From: Periplaneta americana
Taxonomy: Eukaryota; Arthropoda; Insecta; Blattodea; Blattidae
NCBI RefSeq assembly: GCF_040183065.1
Contig: NC_091123.1
Coordinates: 10,286,001-10,350,000 of the forward strand
Reading direction: 5' to 3'
Length of the DNA: 64,000 nt
The notes beneath the pieces were generated by a model. It saw nothing but the letters and a program-made list of their open reading frames with translations, had not been told where the DNA came from and ran no database searches. Every line of letters starts with the position of its first letter. Within the stretch, counting starts at the first letter, position 1. A program made the position numbers and the translations under genes. Shown here one piece after another: positions 47,093 to 58,400 of this stretch.

Positions 47093-48385
47093 TTTTTCAT
47101 ATGGCGTTAAAACAGTCTGTGATAACTGTAGTAGGCTTTTATGTAGTTGCTAGGATACAAAATCGTGGTAAACTGACATAAGAAAATCGCTGTTAAGTTC
47201 ATTTTATGTGCATTATTAATTGCATTGAACTTAAGGGCCCCTTCAGACCTGAAGCGCTGCGAACGCGCGTTTGAAGCCCTTGCACTAGAGAGACTAGATT
47301 TTTGTAGAGGATTTTTCAATATTCCAGTGATAGAGATGGAGAAATACTTTTGGTGACGCGCTTTTCGTACGGAGAAAGAATAGACAGAGAAATAGAAGAA
47401 GCATCTGCGTCCATCCATTGGTTTTTAAAAGCCATATTCATAGACATTCTTAGCGCGGGCTTCCTGTGGATGATCAGCGAACTAACATTTTTCGTATTCA
47501 TAAACCAGTGTTAGCGATATGATATGAATCCTGTACAAGTAATCAGTCGATAGCCGGGGCTAGTTTAGCACGCTCGTAGCGCGGGCTAGCGAAATGTCTA
47601 TGCATAGCATCCTAAAAGATTGTTTTACACTTTGTATGATGATTTAAATCAGGACTATAAAAAGTTTTTTTTTTCCTGCATGATTAAGAACTCATTTCCA
47701 GAGCTTCTAGCTGAACTTACCAGTGAAATTAAAAAAAAAAAGAAGAAGACACTGGTGCACAATAGGCTGTACATTGTCGTGGCGCTGTAAGAAATTAGTG
47801 GTCTGACAGTCGTCCGTTAGCAGTGCCACAGTCGCGCTACTAAAATGTTAGCGTGGCTGTGGTCCCGTGCGAAACCTACAATTTACTTCCTGGTACCGCG
47901 ACGGGAAGCACCACTTTTAGTGATGACCACCAGAGGCGAAGCCAACTACTCAGACCGTCTGCAGCATCACTATTCTGTGGTTGTGGCTGCGTGTGAAGGC
48001 CCCCATTTATATCCATTATTCACAAGCGGCAGCGTTTCTAAAAGTCTGAAGGAGTCTAAGAGTCAGTCTTGTTATGTAGCGTTAGCACAATCTAGCACTA
48101 TATGTGGTTGCTAGGATACGAAATGTGATATTACTAAACTGACATAAGAAAATCGCTGTTAAGTTCATCTTACATTCGTTATTCTTATTACCTACTGTTA
48201 AAATTGCATATTAATATTTGAAGGATCCACGGAAAGAACATGCTGAGGCACACTTTTTCTAATTTTTGGTTTTTGGTGCCATCTAATAAATCAGAATTTC
48301 AAAAAGCATGCATTGTAACATAGTATCTTAAAGTAAATAATAATTATGTAAATTAATAAATATTATAAACGTGTTTCATACATTA
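47093..48385. other. intergenic with a pair of related segments
   Basis: 47140-47215 and 48100-48172 share GTTGCTAGGATAC and TAAACTGACATAAGAAAATC then GCTGTTAAGTTCAT. The two copies point the same way, about 960 bases apart. No gene supported; a poly-A run lies at about 47729-47740. Confidence 0.5.
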
Positions 48386-48920
48386 TTTTATGCTCGACCA
48401 TGCCGAAATGTAGTAATTATACACCTGGTAGCAGTCCTTTAATGCATGTCATTAAAGTACACCTACTCATTAAAGTTCAGGTATTCAGCCAATGACAAGT
48501 CAGCTTTGTACCGTTATATCGATTATTCTCGGATATGCAATCGAAAGACAATTAGCGAAAAGTCACGGAGGCTAGAAATCCAATACTGTTGCAGAAGGTT
48601 ATGTTCTGCTACTTAGCGTTAATTGTAAATAATATTCAAATAAATTCAATTTGTCATCTCGTTTTTCAATTCTAAATCAATTTCCAGGTTATATCAGAGT
48701 AATCTTCATCTTATTCTCTGCCAAGGTCAATGACATTCGGCCTCGGAAAAAATCAATACTTTCGCGTCTGCGCACATCTCACAATTCAGGTCAGTTCGCA
48801 CATAACCATAAGAAGACCTAATTTTAAATAATTTCAAGTTAGCTTGCGCTCGTTCCATAAACAATCATACTTGCGTCTTAATTACTACCATTATAGGGTC
48901 GTTGCATAATGTACTATTTT
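48386..48920. repeat. dispersed repeat family A, copy 3 (reverse orientation)
   Basis: Starts TTTTATGCTCGACCATGCC and ends at GCATAATGTACTATT, the reverse complement of copies 1 and 2. The frame MPKCSNYTPGSSPLMHVIK is now on the + strand (from about 48400) and ends after about 32 codons. The foldback element starts immediately after. Confidence 0.75.
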
Positions 48921-49491
48921 GTACAATAGCGTTACAAAAAATTAATTAAGAAATAATATCAGATGATGGGTAGTTTGATATCATGGTCTATGAAAAAAGA
49001 GGTTGCTATGACAACAATAATATATTAAATATTATAGCACGACAAATCGTTTTCTAATGTTAACTTTATAGCACAAGTTATGCAGTCACAAATAGAAGTC
49101 ATGAGTTTTCGTGGGCAAGGCAATATTTTACGGCACTGGTATAATAATGTGGCATATTATATACGATTTTCACTAACGATAAAGTCTGTTTAATGCTGGA
49201 GTAAAACTTAGGCCTACATAAAAATATTGTTTGTACATCAACATTATAAACAGACTTTATCGGTAGTCAAAATCGTGCATAATATGCCACATTATTAAAC
49301 TAGTGCCGTAAAAATATTACCATGCCAACTAAAACGTCAAAGAAAACATTATGAAACGATTTGACATGCTATAATTTAATACATCATTGTTGTCATAACA
49401 ACCTCTTTCTTCATAGAACATGATAATATTAAACTACCCATCATTACTGATGTTATTTCTTTATTAGTTGTTTTATAATACTGTCGTACAA
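48921..49491. mobile_element. 571-bp foldback element
   Basis: Arms of about 280 bases: GATGATGGGTAGTTTGATAT near 48963 pairs with the region near 49440, and TGTGGCATATTATA near 49149 with the region near 49289; loop around 49205-49243. Ends resemble TTTTGTAC followed by ATTATAA, as in the element at 55873. Confidence 0.75.
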
Positions 49492-50345
49492 AAAATAACG
49501 TATGAAACACTTTTATAATGTTATACAATTATTGCACTCGACAAAATTAAGAAACTCGCATCGTTTACTCCCTAAAAATTGACTCTTGCCACAAAGTATA
49601 ACATTATAAACTTGTTTCATAATACTACTAAAACATTTTCTCCTGAAAAATTCAAGAAAGTGACTTTGCATGTGCTTTCCGTGGACGCTGCTCCGTTTCT
49701 GTACGGTAGGTTTGCAGCTTTTCACAGATGGCAGCAGTGTAGCCCAGTTTTGATGATCGCCTCTTGCATTGTTATCGTGTAGCATTGCTTATGCTAATTG
49801 TCTGCATGTTGAAACAACAATTGCCGATCGTGATGCAACTGTGAGGGCCCACCGCTATCTTTGAAAGTTCAGAGATCATGCAGATTCCAGGATCTTGGGT
49901 GACGTCACTCATTATCACAATGGCGGATTCTCAAAGTCGTGCCTGATTCCGCCCCGCGTAATGAAGGGGCTGGGATCCGTATCAACGGCTCGCAAGCTGA
50001 GAGATGCTTGTTATCGTGAATGACGCATTATCAACTGATCAAGATGTTTAACCTATGTGAGAACTCATATGATTGAAACTGAATTGTACATTTTTATGTC
50101 GTTCGGAAGGGGGGTATTTTCGGACAGTTATAATGTTGCAGATATGTACAATAGACTATGTATCAGGAATTCATTTACTGCCGATCATTTCTTACCGTCA
50201 CGATCAGAATTGACAGCCTTGGTTATTAAACGTTTTCTGCAATTTATGACTCAATACAGTACAGTTAATTACATGAGGACTATTTGGACTTTTAACTGAA
50301 TATAACTATGCAAATGCAGCTTTTAGGTATATCTCCCTGTGAAGC
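49492..50345. other. intergenic, nothing recognised
   Basis: No supported gene. Confidence 0.45.
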
Positions 50346-50359
50346 TGATTTGAAAAATT

Positions 50360-50456
50360 TCAAGGGAAAAATTATTCCTGGGCCGGCCGTTTACTGAACC
50401 TGGAACCTTTGGTTAAGCGCACCAACGCTCTACCGACTGAGCTACCCAGGAAGTCT
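50360..50456 (-). repeat. tRNA-like SINE head
   Basis: Minus strand: CCTGGGTAGCTCAGTCGGTA (A box), GAGCGTTGGTGCGCTTAACC, B box CAGGTTCAGTAAACGG. The T-loop departs from tRNA consensus, so it is a pseudo-tRNA or SINE rather than a tRNA gene. Confidence 0.5.
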
Positions 50457-50544
50457 ACCAGACAGCGACTCAATTTTTTTATTTAAAAAAATATTGTATG
50501 TAACTAGCTCAGAAAACGTTTGAGAAGAATTAAGGGTAAATCGA

Positions 50545-51080
50545 AGTAAAATTTGAACATTTTAAAATATTGGACGTACAGATACAAACTCAAATGTAAC
50601 ACCTGCAACAACTTCTACATAGGACAGACGGGCAGATCATTTCAAACACGTTACAAAGAACACATCACAGCCATAACAAAATTACAAAACACTTCCACAT
50701 ATGCAGAACACATCACAAATGCTAACCACACCTACAGAGACATCAACACAGACATGGAAATTCTACACATCCAACCAAAAAGCCAGAAACTAAACACACT
50801 AGAACAATACGAAATATAGCCTACAGACATACAAAAACACATCCAAATGAAATTCTCAACACACAACTCAATTTCTGAACACACACTCTTTGACTCCACA
50901 TTACACTGCACAAACACATCCCCACAGGAAACAAAACAAAAGACGCCAAGACCAGCAACGGCAAGTTCTGAAGATGGCCAATAGCAGGCCGAAACATGTT
51001 AACAAGGTAATAAAATTTAACACGTGAAAGACACACAATACGTTTTCCGAAGTGATATAGTGTTAAAAGTTGTGTAATCA
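50545..51080 (+). pseudogene. Penelope-like retroelement 3' part (GIY-YIG endonuclease)
   Basis: The frame from about 50553 gives CNTCNNFYIGQTGRSFQTRY then KEHITAITKLQNTS, YAEHITNANHTY and KSQKLNTLEQYEI, the GIY-YIG (here FYIG) endonuclease domain at the C-terminus of Penelope-like retrotransposons. The conserved Tyr, Gly, Arg and Glu positions are visible. A stop follows (50817-50819), with recognisable element sequence downstream in other frames. The reverse transcriptase is missing, so the copy is 5'-truncated. A hammerhead-like motif lies at 50965-51003. Confidence 0.8.
50965..51003 (+). ncRNA. candidate hammerhead ribozyme in the Penelope-like element
   Basis: Core CTGAAGA (50968-50974), stem II GGCC/GGCC (50976-50979 with 50987-50990) closed by a 7-base loop, core GAAAC (50991-50995), then a very short self-complementary stem III (ACATGT), a GTT cleavage triplet ending at 51000 and AAC pairing with GTT at 50965-50967 as stem I. 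This is the arrangement known for Penelope-like elements, where the short stem III favours activity as dimers. Stem I is short here (3 clear pairs), so activity is uncertain. Confidence 0.6.
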
Positions 51081-52408
51081 AGATGTATAATGGAATTACT
51101 GTGTTTCATCTGAATTGGTTTGTTGGAGAGCCATATTAATGGCTCTATGACAAGAAAAATAAGAAATATGCAAGAAAGTAAGTCTGTTACTCTATCAAAC
51201 ACTATATTAGTGCAAGAGTATGATCCGTTGCTAAGCAAGTGACGGCAGAACAGTGTGACATAACTCATTACTGTTGCTAAGCAAACGACGTTAGATGTGG
51301 AAACATCTGTAACATTTTATCCATTTGTAGGCCTATCCCCGAGCATAAACGTTAAAAAAGTCGCATCTCTAAAATCGGTGTTATTCAACGCAAACATATT
51401 TAAAGCCAATCAGTAAATTGGAATAATCAGTTGGATCCTCTCAACAGTCTTTTCGTGGTCACGTACGCGGTCCGGTTGAAGTCCCGATCAGAGCTGAGAT
51501 TTTTCATTGAAAAATCTGTAGTGACACTTGTGATGGAGAAGGTTGCAACTGGGCGCTTTTCTTGATGTTCTACCGTTTTCCCAATGTGAGCATTGACATC
51601 TTTCTCAGCGTCTCTCCATTTCATGATAATTTCGTCAGCTTTTCTCCGATCATTGGTCGAGCAATTGCGGATAAGACTGGGCCAGGAGGCATGTAGTGTG
51701 CCTGCATAGAATCCTACATACATAGCGAACCGTAGCGCAGTCGGCTGGTGTGAGATATAATATGCTTAGCTTGGGGTTAGCCACTAGCACGTCGTGTGAT
51801 TCACGCCTGCTCTTTGAAATATGTTTTTTCAGATAATTGTCAAAATAAAAACAAGGAAAGGACCCGCGAATTAGCAAGTCTGAACATAATTGCGTCGCAG
51901 TTTCCGGATCCTCTAATCCAAACCTGCGTGGACTTCCTGCTTCATTACCTGAATGGGCAAATCCGTGTTGGATGCGACGTGAGGCCGACCAATCACGATA
52001 ATTATTGCCTAGGTAACGACGTGTTTTCGTGTGAGCGGGATCGGATACTGCATGCGAGGCGGGCCCCTTCGGTCCATCACCATGGTAACGAAGGATGTGC
52101 TTGGAGTTGTAAATGATTCTATTCTTCTAAGGTTAAACACGACAATGTCAAACGTAATTTGAGGTTAATATATACGTCACTTGGGTTTGAGATCTTGTTG
52201 TAAATTGTACGGCTCTGTACCACCATTAAATTAATTAAATTCCCACTGAGAGGGAAAATTGCATATGTTTGTAGGTTAGCAGAAGCGTGTTATTTCTGCT
52301 CTCTGAAGGCTCTTGGGAGGAGTCGAAAGAGCCGAGTAATCAATCACCCATCGAGACTTAATTGTTGGAGATGTTCAGACTTTTCCGCCCTCTTCGCCTC
52401 CCCCGCGA
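51081..52408. other. intergenic, nothing recognised
   Basis: A few 75-106 codon open frames lack motifs. No repeat delimited. Confidence 0.45.
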
Positions 52409-52443
52409 TATATAAAACCTCCGCCATCCGAACCCTCCACAGT
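52409..52443 (+). promoter_or_regulatory. TATA box and initiator of the secreted Tyr-rich protein gene
   Basis: TATATAAA at 52409-52416. A CAGT initiator (52440-52443) lies 30 bases after the TATAAA start, the usual spacing in arthropod TATA promoters. The ATG follows about 43 bases later. Confidence 0.7.
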
Positions 52444-52483
52444 GTGGTGTCCAGATTCACTCAGAAGAGCACAGCATCTCAGC

Positions 52484-55400
52484 ATGTTCTCCGTAAAATT
52501 GGTAAGCTACATGCTTGCATGGTGCATATTCTGCGATGAACGAACGATTTTCATTTTTAAAATGTTTGGCTAGTTCGTAGCCTGGGTGTCGAGTTGAGAC
52601 TACGGACTAGAAGAATCCGAGATCAAGACCAGGTTGAGACGGGATTCTTAATTCAAAGCTGCTCCGAAGGGTTCTTTCAGCCCCTCCTCCTTCAAAATTG
52701 AGTGCCGGAGATAAAAGGCGGCTAGAGCGTGGAGTTTCTACCGCCTTGCTTTCCATTGCGTCTTAATGACGTGTACAAGAGTTCCCTTAGATTAATTTAT
52801 AACCGGTATTGTTCTTTCCTGGAATACGTTATAGTGTTTTTTATTTGCCACTGATCTATAGTCTACAGAAAAGAGGGAGAAGTACAGTATATGTTCACTG
52901 GTAACTTTTAGTCTTTATTGTTTCTTTGTTTCTAGAATAAGCTTTTTTATGCAAATTATATAGTGAGTGCTAAAATCATTCAATATTTTGAAAGATGGTG
53001 GTATTCATCAAAACTAGAAAAAAAATTAGAACATTGTGATATGATACATTATTGAAAATGCTGCTTCTTGTATTGTTCCAATTAGTCTATTTCATGATTA
53101 AATACAAACTCGGTAAGAAAATTAAGTAATTACACAGGACAAATACTAAGGTTGGACTCCATGAACTGTAAATTCATATCAGGTGACGGTAGCAGTTCTC
53201 TTTCCGATTTCAATGAAACACTTGGTATCTTGCCAGTTTCAGATAACATCCGGTAAACACGGGAAAGCACACAGCTAGATGGAACTCTTCGATTGGGAAA
53301 ACGTCGGCTGTATTCCTCAACTGTAGCCAATGCCTTGTAATACAAAATCCATAAACGAAGAGCATGACTGCATATTGACTATGCGAATACACGAATTAAA
53401 TGTTAAGTGAACGTGTATTTAGTTGTGTGTGATGCGGTGCTCAGTGTGCAAAAGATCTGGCGTAATATGTCAAGTATAAGTTACATGGACCGCAAGACGT
53501 TCCAGTATTTCTCCCCTTAGTTTCTCTCCAACCGTTGTACTTCGGACATAGGTATATCAGGTTAAATCGATGTAGATTAACCCAAACTACATTATCCTGA
53601 AGTATTTTACATTTCTCCTGAGACACCCTATATATGAATCCGTGAACTAGGTTATTTTCTGGCACATCCTGGCAATCGCATTCAAACGAGATACAGATGT
53701 AGGAGAAGCCAGAGTGTTTCCGACATACGGGATTTTTAGTTGGTTATTTAACGACGTTATATCAACTAGATTATTTAACGTCGATGGAATTGATAATAGT
53801 GAGATGGTATTTGACTAGATGAAGTCGAGGATTTGTCATAGATTACCTGACATTCGCCCTACGATTGTGGAAAACCTCTGTCAAAACCCAACCGTACACC
53901 TCTGTGGAGTAACGGTTAGCATGTCTGACCGTGAGACGAACAGGTCCGGGTTTAAATCCTGATTGGGACAAGTTACCTGTTGAGGTTTTTTTCCGAGGTT
54001 TTCTGTAATCCCATTAAGAGCAAATGCTGGGTAGCCCTAACTTTTGGCGCTGGATTCTGAACTCATTTCGCTGGTATTGTCACCCTCATCTCATTCCGAC
54101 GCTAGATAACCATAGGAGTTGATACAGCATAATTAAATAATAGAAAAAACTGAAAAAAAAACACTCAACCAGGTAATCAGCCCAAGCGGGAACCGAACTC
54201 ACGCTCGAGCGCAACTCAGGATCAGCAGACAAACGCGCTACGGTCTGAGTTACGCTGTTGGCTCCACGGGAGTTGTAGGCCCAGTTTGCTAGTTGTAAGG
54301 AAAATCAGACAGTTAAGGAGTCTCGAATGAGATCTCTTACATTGAATCTACAGGGTGATCTGTTTGGGTATGGATAAAATAAAAACACCGTGAAACATTT
54401 ACTACTGAACTTTATTTGTTGAAACTTTGTGCAAACAACATTGAAAGATGGGAGATTCCTCAGAGCTCAACATGACCCCCATTGCGCACCCCGCACTACT
54501 CATAACGGTGATGCAATTCAACCTATGTCCATTGTAACATAAGAGGAGTGATTTGTTGAAAAGCTTGAGTAATTTTTACTCTCATGATTATTAATGTTTC
54601 TGGGTTTCTGTGAATAGACAATGTCTTTAACAAAACCCCACACGAAGAAGTTAGGAGAGGTTAGATCTGGGGAGTTTGGCGACCAAACCAAGAGATAGCT
54701 GTTTCTCATACTGGGTTTCGCCTGCGACCTCCTGCATGTTTTTTTTTTTTTTTAACACAGAACCTGTTTCTACAAATGTTCGATATCACAACATTATGGA
54801 ATCTTATTTAGGTACATTATGCACACCATACTCACGTCGAAATTCCCTTTGAACTCTTTTAGCACTCTCGAATTTAGCATACCAAAGAACACATTGTGTC
54901 CGCTGTTGATTTGTAGTAGCCATTTTAATCATCTACGATTTTCATTTGTCCTTTCAGATTATGCATTGTTGATTGTCATATATGGAAACTCCCATCTTTT
55001 AATCATAATATAAGAAGCAAGAAATTTTTCCTACTATCATAATAGCTTTATAATAATAATTGATATTATCCATACCCAAACGGGTCAGACTGTAGTGCCT
55101 GCTGATAGTTTTATATTGCTTTCCTCGAGCGTGTTTTATTTTGCGTCAAATGTATCCTGACCCCGTGAATCTATTGCTGTTCTACGGCTAACATTACTTT
55201 ATTCTTTCGCTGGATAGCGTTATATGTTGAATACTTGCCTGTGTTACAGGTGGCTTTGTCCTGCATGTTGGTGGCTGTGGCGGCCGCTGCTGAGGAAGAC
55301 ATGTCGGGCCTGAGGGAGAAAAAGGACGTCTCCGAGGCCTACAAGAGGTTTGCACCCCAAGGTACTTTCATGTTTTTCCAGTGGAGCTTTGGGAATTTTA

Positions 55401-58400
55401 CCCCTAATGTGCTTTTTCTTTTTACTAAGCTTGCAGAACAAATATTGTGATATGGCAAAAACCTCTTTTCGAGTTTGTTACGGTAATACGTTGTCATCAC
55501 TTGTAAAACAGAAAAAAGTTAGAGCATGCCGTCTGTACGTGTGATTTTTGTATTTTTGGACGGATTTTGTTTATATTTAATATTTGAGTAATTTTATCCC
55601 AAGAATGATACATATAGAATATAATGATAATTAATCAGACTTCCCTTGGATTGCCTGAAACATCTTTATTCTTGGTATGTAATTAAGTTCACAGGTTTTA
55701 GGTATTGTTCATACCACAGTCTATGACACGCATTACAAATGTACCTAACCAAAGTTATTGTTAATAAAATGTTCATCTAATAGTATATTATGAAATGTTC
55801 GCTTTGGTCATTTCCTAATTTTTACGAATGCAAATAACTGTATAACATTATATTAGAGTTCCATACGCTGTTTTTTTTGTACACCAGCATTATAACAAAA
55901 TTAATAAAGACAAAATACAATAGATAAAATATATACTATCAAATTTTTGTCAGTTCTCTGAAATAGGTCTAAAAGCCTGCAATGCACTTGTGACGTCATT
56001 GTTTGGTTTCTTGAATTTATTGATATTGTTGCTAAATATGGAAATCATTCCCCAGCAGATATTTTAGAATCTTATAAAGCAGAATTGGGTGTAATTCCCA
56101 AAGACCTCGTCAGAGCTATGAAAGAAAGCGCGAGAAATAGGTAAGGAAACGAATAAAATTTGAGAAACAGTGATTCTGGCATACCTATCAGAACAGATCA
56201 ATTGTTTAAATTTTACATTTCATTTTTACGTTTAATCTTAACATTCAGAATTAACATTGCGTTATTGAATCTATACTAATAATAAATCTGTAGCCGAAAT
56301 TTTTCTGGTAATTTTCGATTTTCCAAAAATAATTGGTCCTAACATATGTAATTAACCGCCCTGAAACCGAAAATCGCTTTTTTGAAATTTTTGTTTCTAT
56401 GTCTGTCTGTCTGTCTGTCTGTATGTTTGTTACCTTTCCACGCGATAATGGCTGAACCGATTTATATGAAAATTGGAATATAAATTAAGTTCGTTGTAAC
56501 TTAGAATTTAGGCTATATGGCATTCAAAATATTTTATTTAAAAGGGGGGTTATAAGGGGGCTTGAATTAAATAAATTGAAATATCTCCCTTATTATTAAT
56601 TTTCATGAAAAATATTACATAACAAATGTTTCTTTAAAAATAATTTCCGATGAGTTTTATTCCATGCAAAATTTTGATAGGACTGATATTTAATGTGATA
56701 AATGAATTTCAAAATTACAATAACAACGCAATCAAAGGCGGTGTAATGAAATAAAAAACAAATGACTTCATCTATAATGGGCCTTGGACAACAACAATCG
56801 AAAGCTATGAAACATAGCCTACAGAGAATGTTTCTGTGTTTGTATGAAGTAATATCGGAAGCTAAATTAACTGATTTGTATAATTAATTATTTATTAATT
56901 CACCATTGGAAAGTGTAGTTTCTCTAGATGGACATAATGCTATAATGTTATTACAGTAACTTCTGAGTGAATCGAGGACAGGTAAGATTAAAATAGCTTA
57001 TGCACAGAAAACTTGATAGGCATTCGTTTCCTGTATTTCCTAAAATAATTTTTATGACCAAATGAGTGGTCTCTGGATCAAAATGATCGCATTTTAATTA
57101 TTTTAATACAATTTAAGTAACATAATAAACGATTTATCCTTCTATCAAACACGAATGTTCCCTGGATCAAATGTCCTATTTTAATTATGTAATTACTTTA
57201 TATTTATTTCTAACGGGTGCAGCGGAGTGCACGGGTACGGCTAGTAATAAAATATTTATTTTCTTTTAGAAATTCGTTTTAATTAATATTGATATTATAA
57301 CATAGCATTGTTATAATGCAAACTAGTTAATACGTAATTGTTGCTATGGCAATTTCATTGCACGTGTGTCATAAAATGCCATTTTATGAACGATCTTGAG
57401 CAACAACAAAGACTTTTATAATGCTGGTGTACAGAGAAATAACTAATCAATTCTTTATAACGTTGTCTTTCCTCATATTGATCGGATCACATTTATGGTT
57501 TGCATATTTGCAGGTTGATGTAGAATAGATGCATTATTATTTACGACTACGACATCTTGTAAAATAATTGTCATTCCTTCTTACATTCATTTATAAACTA
57601 AGAAATTCATCTTACTCAAAAGTGTTACACATTTTTGTAGTTTGTAAGTCGAATATAGATGTTTCACGTCACCAAAAAATCTTAAAGTAATTCGCACTCG
57701 AATTTATCAAGATGTTAAACATATGAATAATAATTTTTGTTTAAGAACGCCATCGATAATGCGAATACCGCAACATTAATAAAATAAAATAGTATCGAAA
57801 ATGTTAAACATATGAATAATATTTTGGATAACAATGCTATCAGTGATGCCAATACTGCAACATTAATAAAATAAAACAATATCGCAAATGTTAAACATAT
57901 GAACAATATTTTGGATAACAACGCTTTCGGTAATGCGAATACAGCAACATTAATAAAATAAAACAGTATCGAATATGTTAAACATATGAATAATGTTTTG
58001 GATAAGAACGCTTACGATAATGCGAATACCGCAACATTAATAAAATAAAACAATATCGAAAATGTTAAACAAGTGAATAATAGTTTGGATAACAACGCTT
58101 TCGGTAATGCGAATACTGCAACATTAATAAAATAAAACAATATCGAAAATGTTAAACATCATCTTCTTATTCATCTTTCCTTTGTCTCACAGTGTCGGGT
58201 CTACCTCGATCCATTTCCTCCATTCCTCTCTATCCCTCTCTATTCTCCTCAGTTCCCCAATTTTTTTCCCTCTTTTCCTTGTCATCATCTCAGTATTATC
58301 CATGTACATCGTCCTTGGTCTTCCCTCTCTTCTTCTCCCTTCCGTCATTGCCTCCTTTACTTCTTTGGTCTTCTTTCTTTTCCCATTTGCACCATGTGTC

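Noticed and set aside
50360-50456. A working tRNA gene on the minus strand
   Set aside because: B box departs from consensus and the acceptor region does not pair cleanly.
51796-52116. 106-codon open frame upstream of the TATA promoter
   Set aside because: No motif, no splice or promoter context, composition like the surrounding non-coding DNA.
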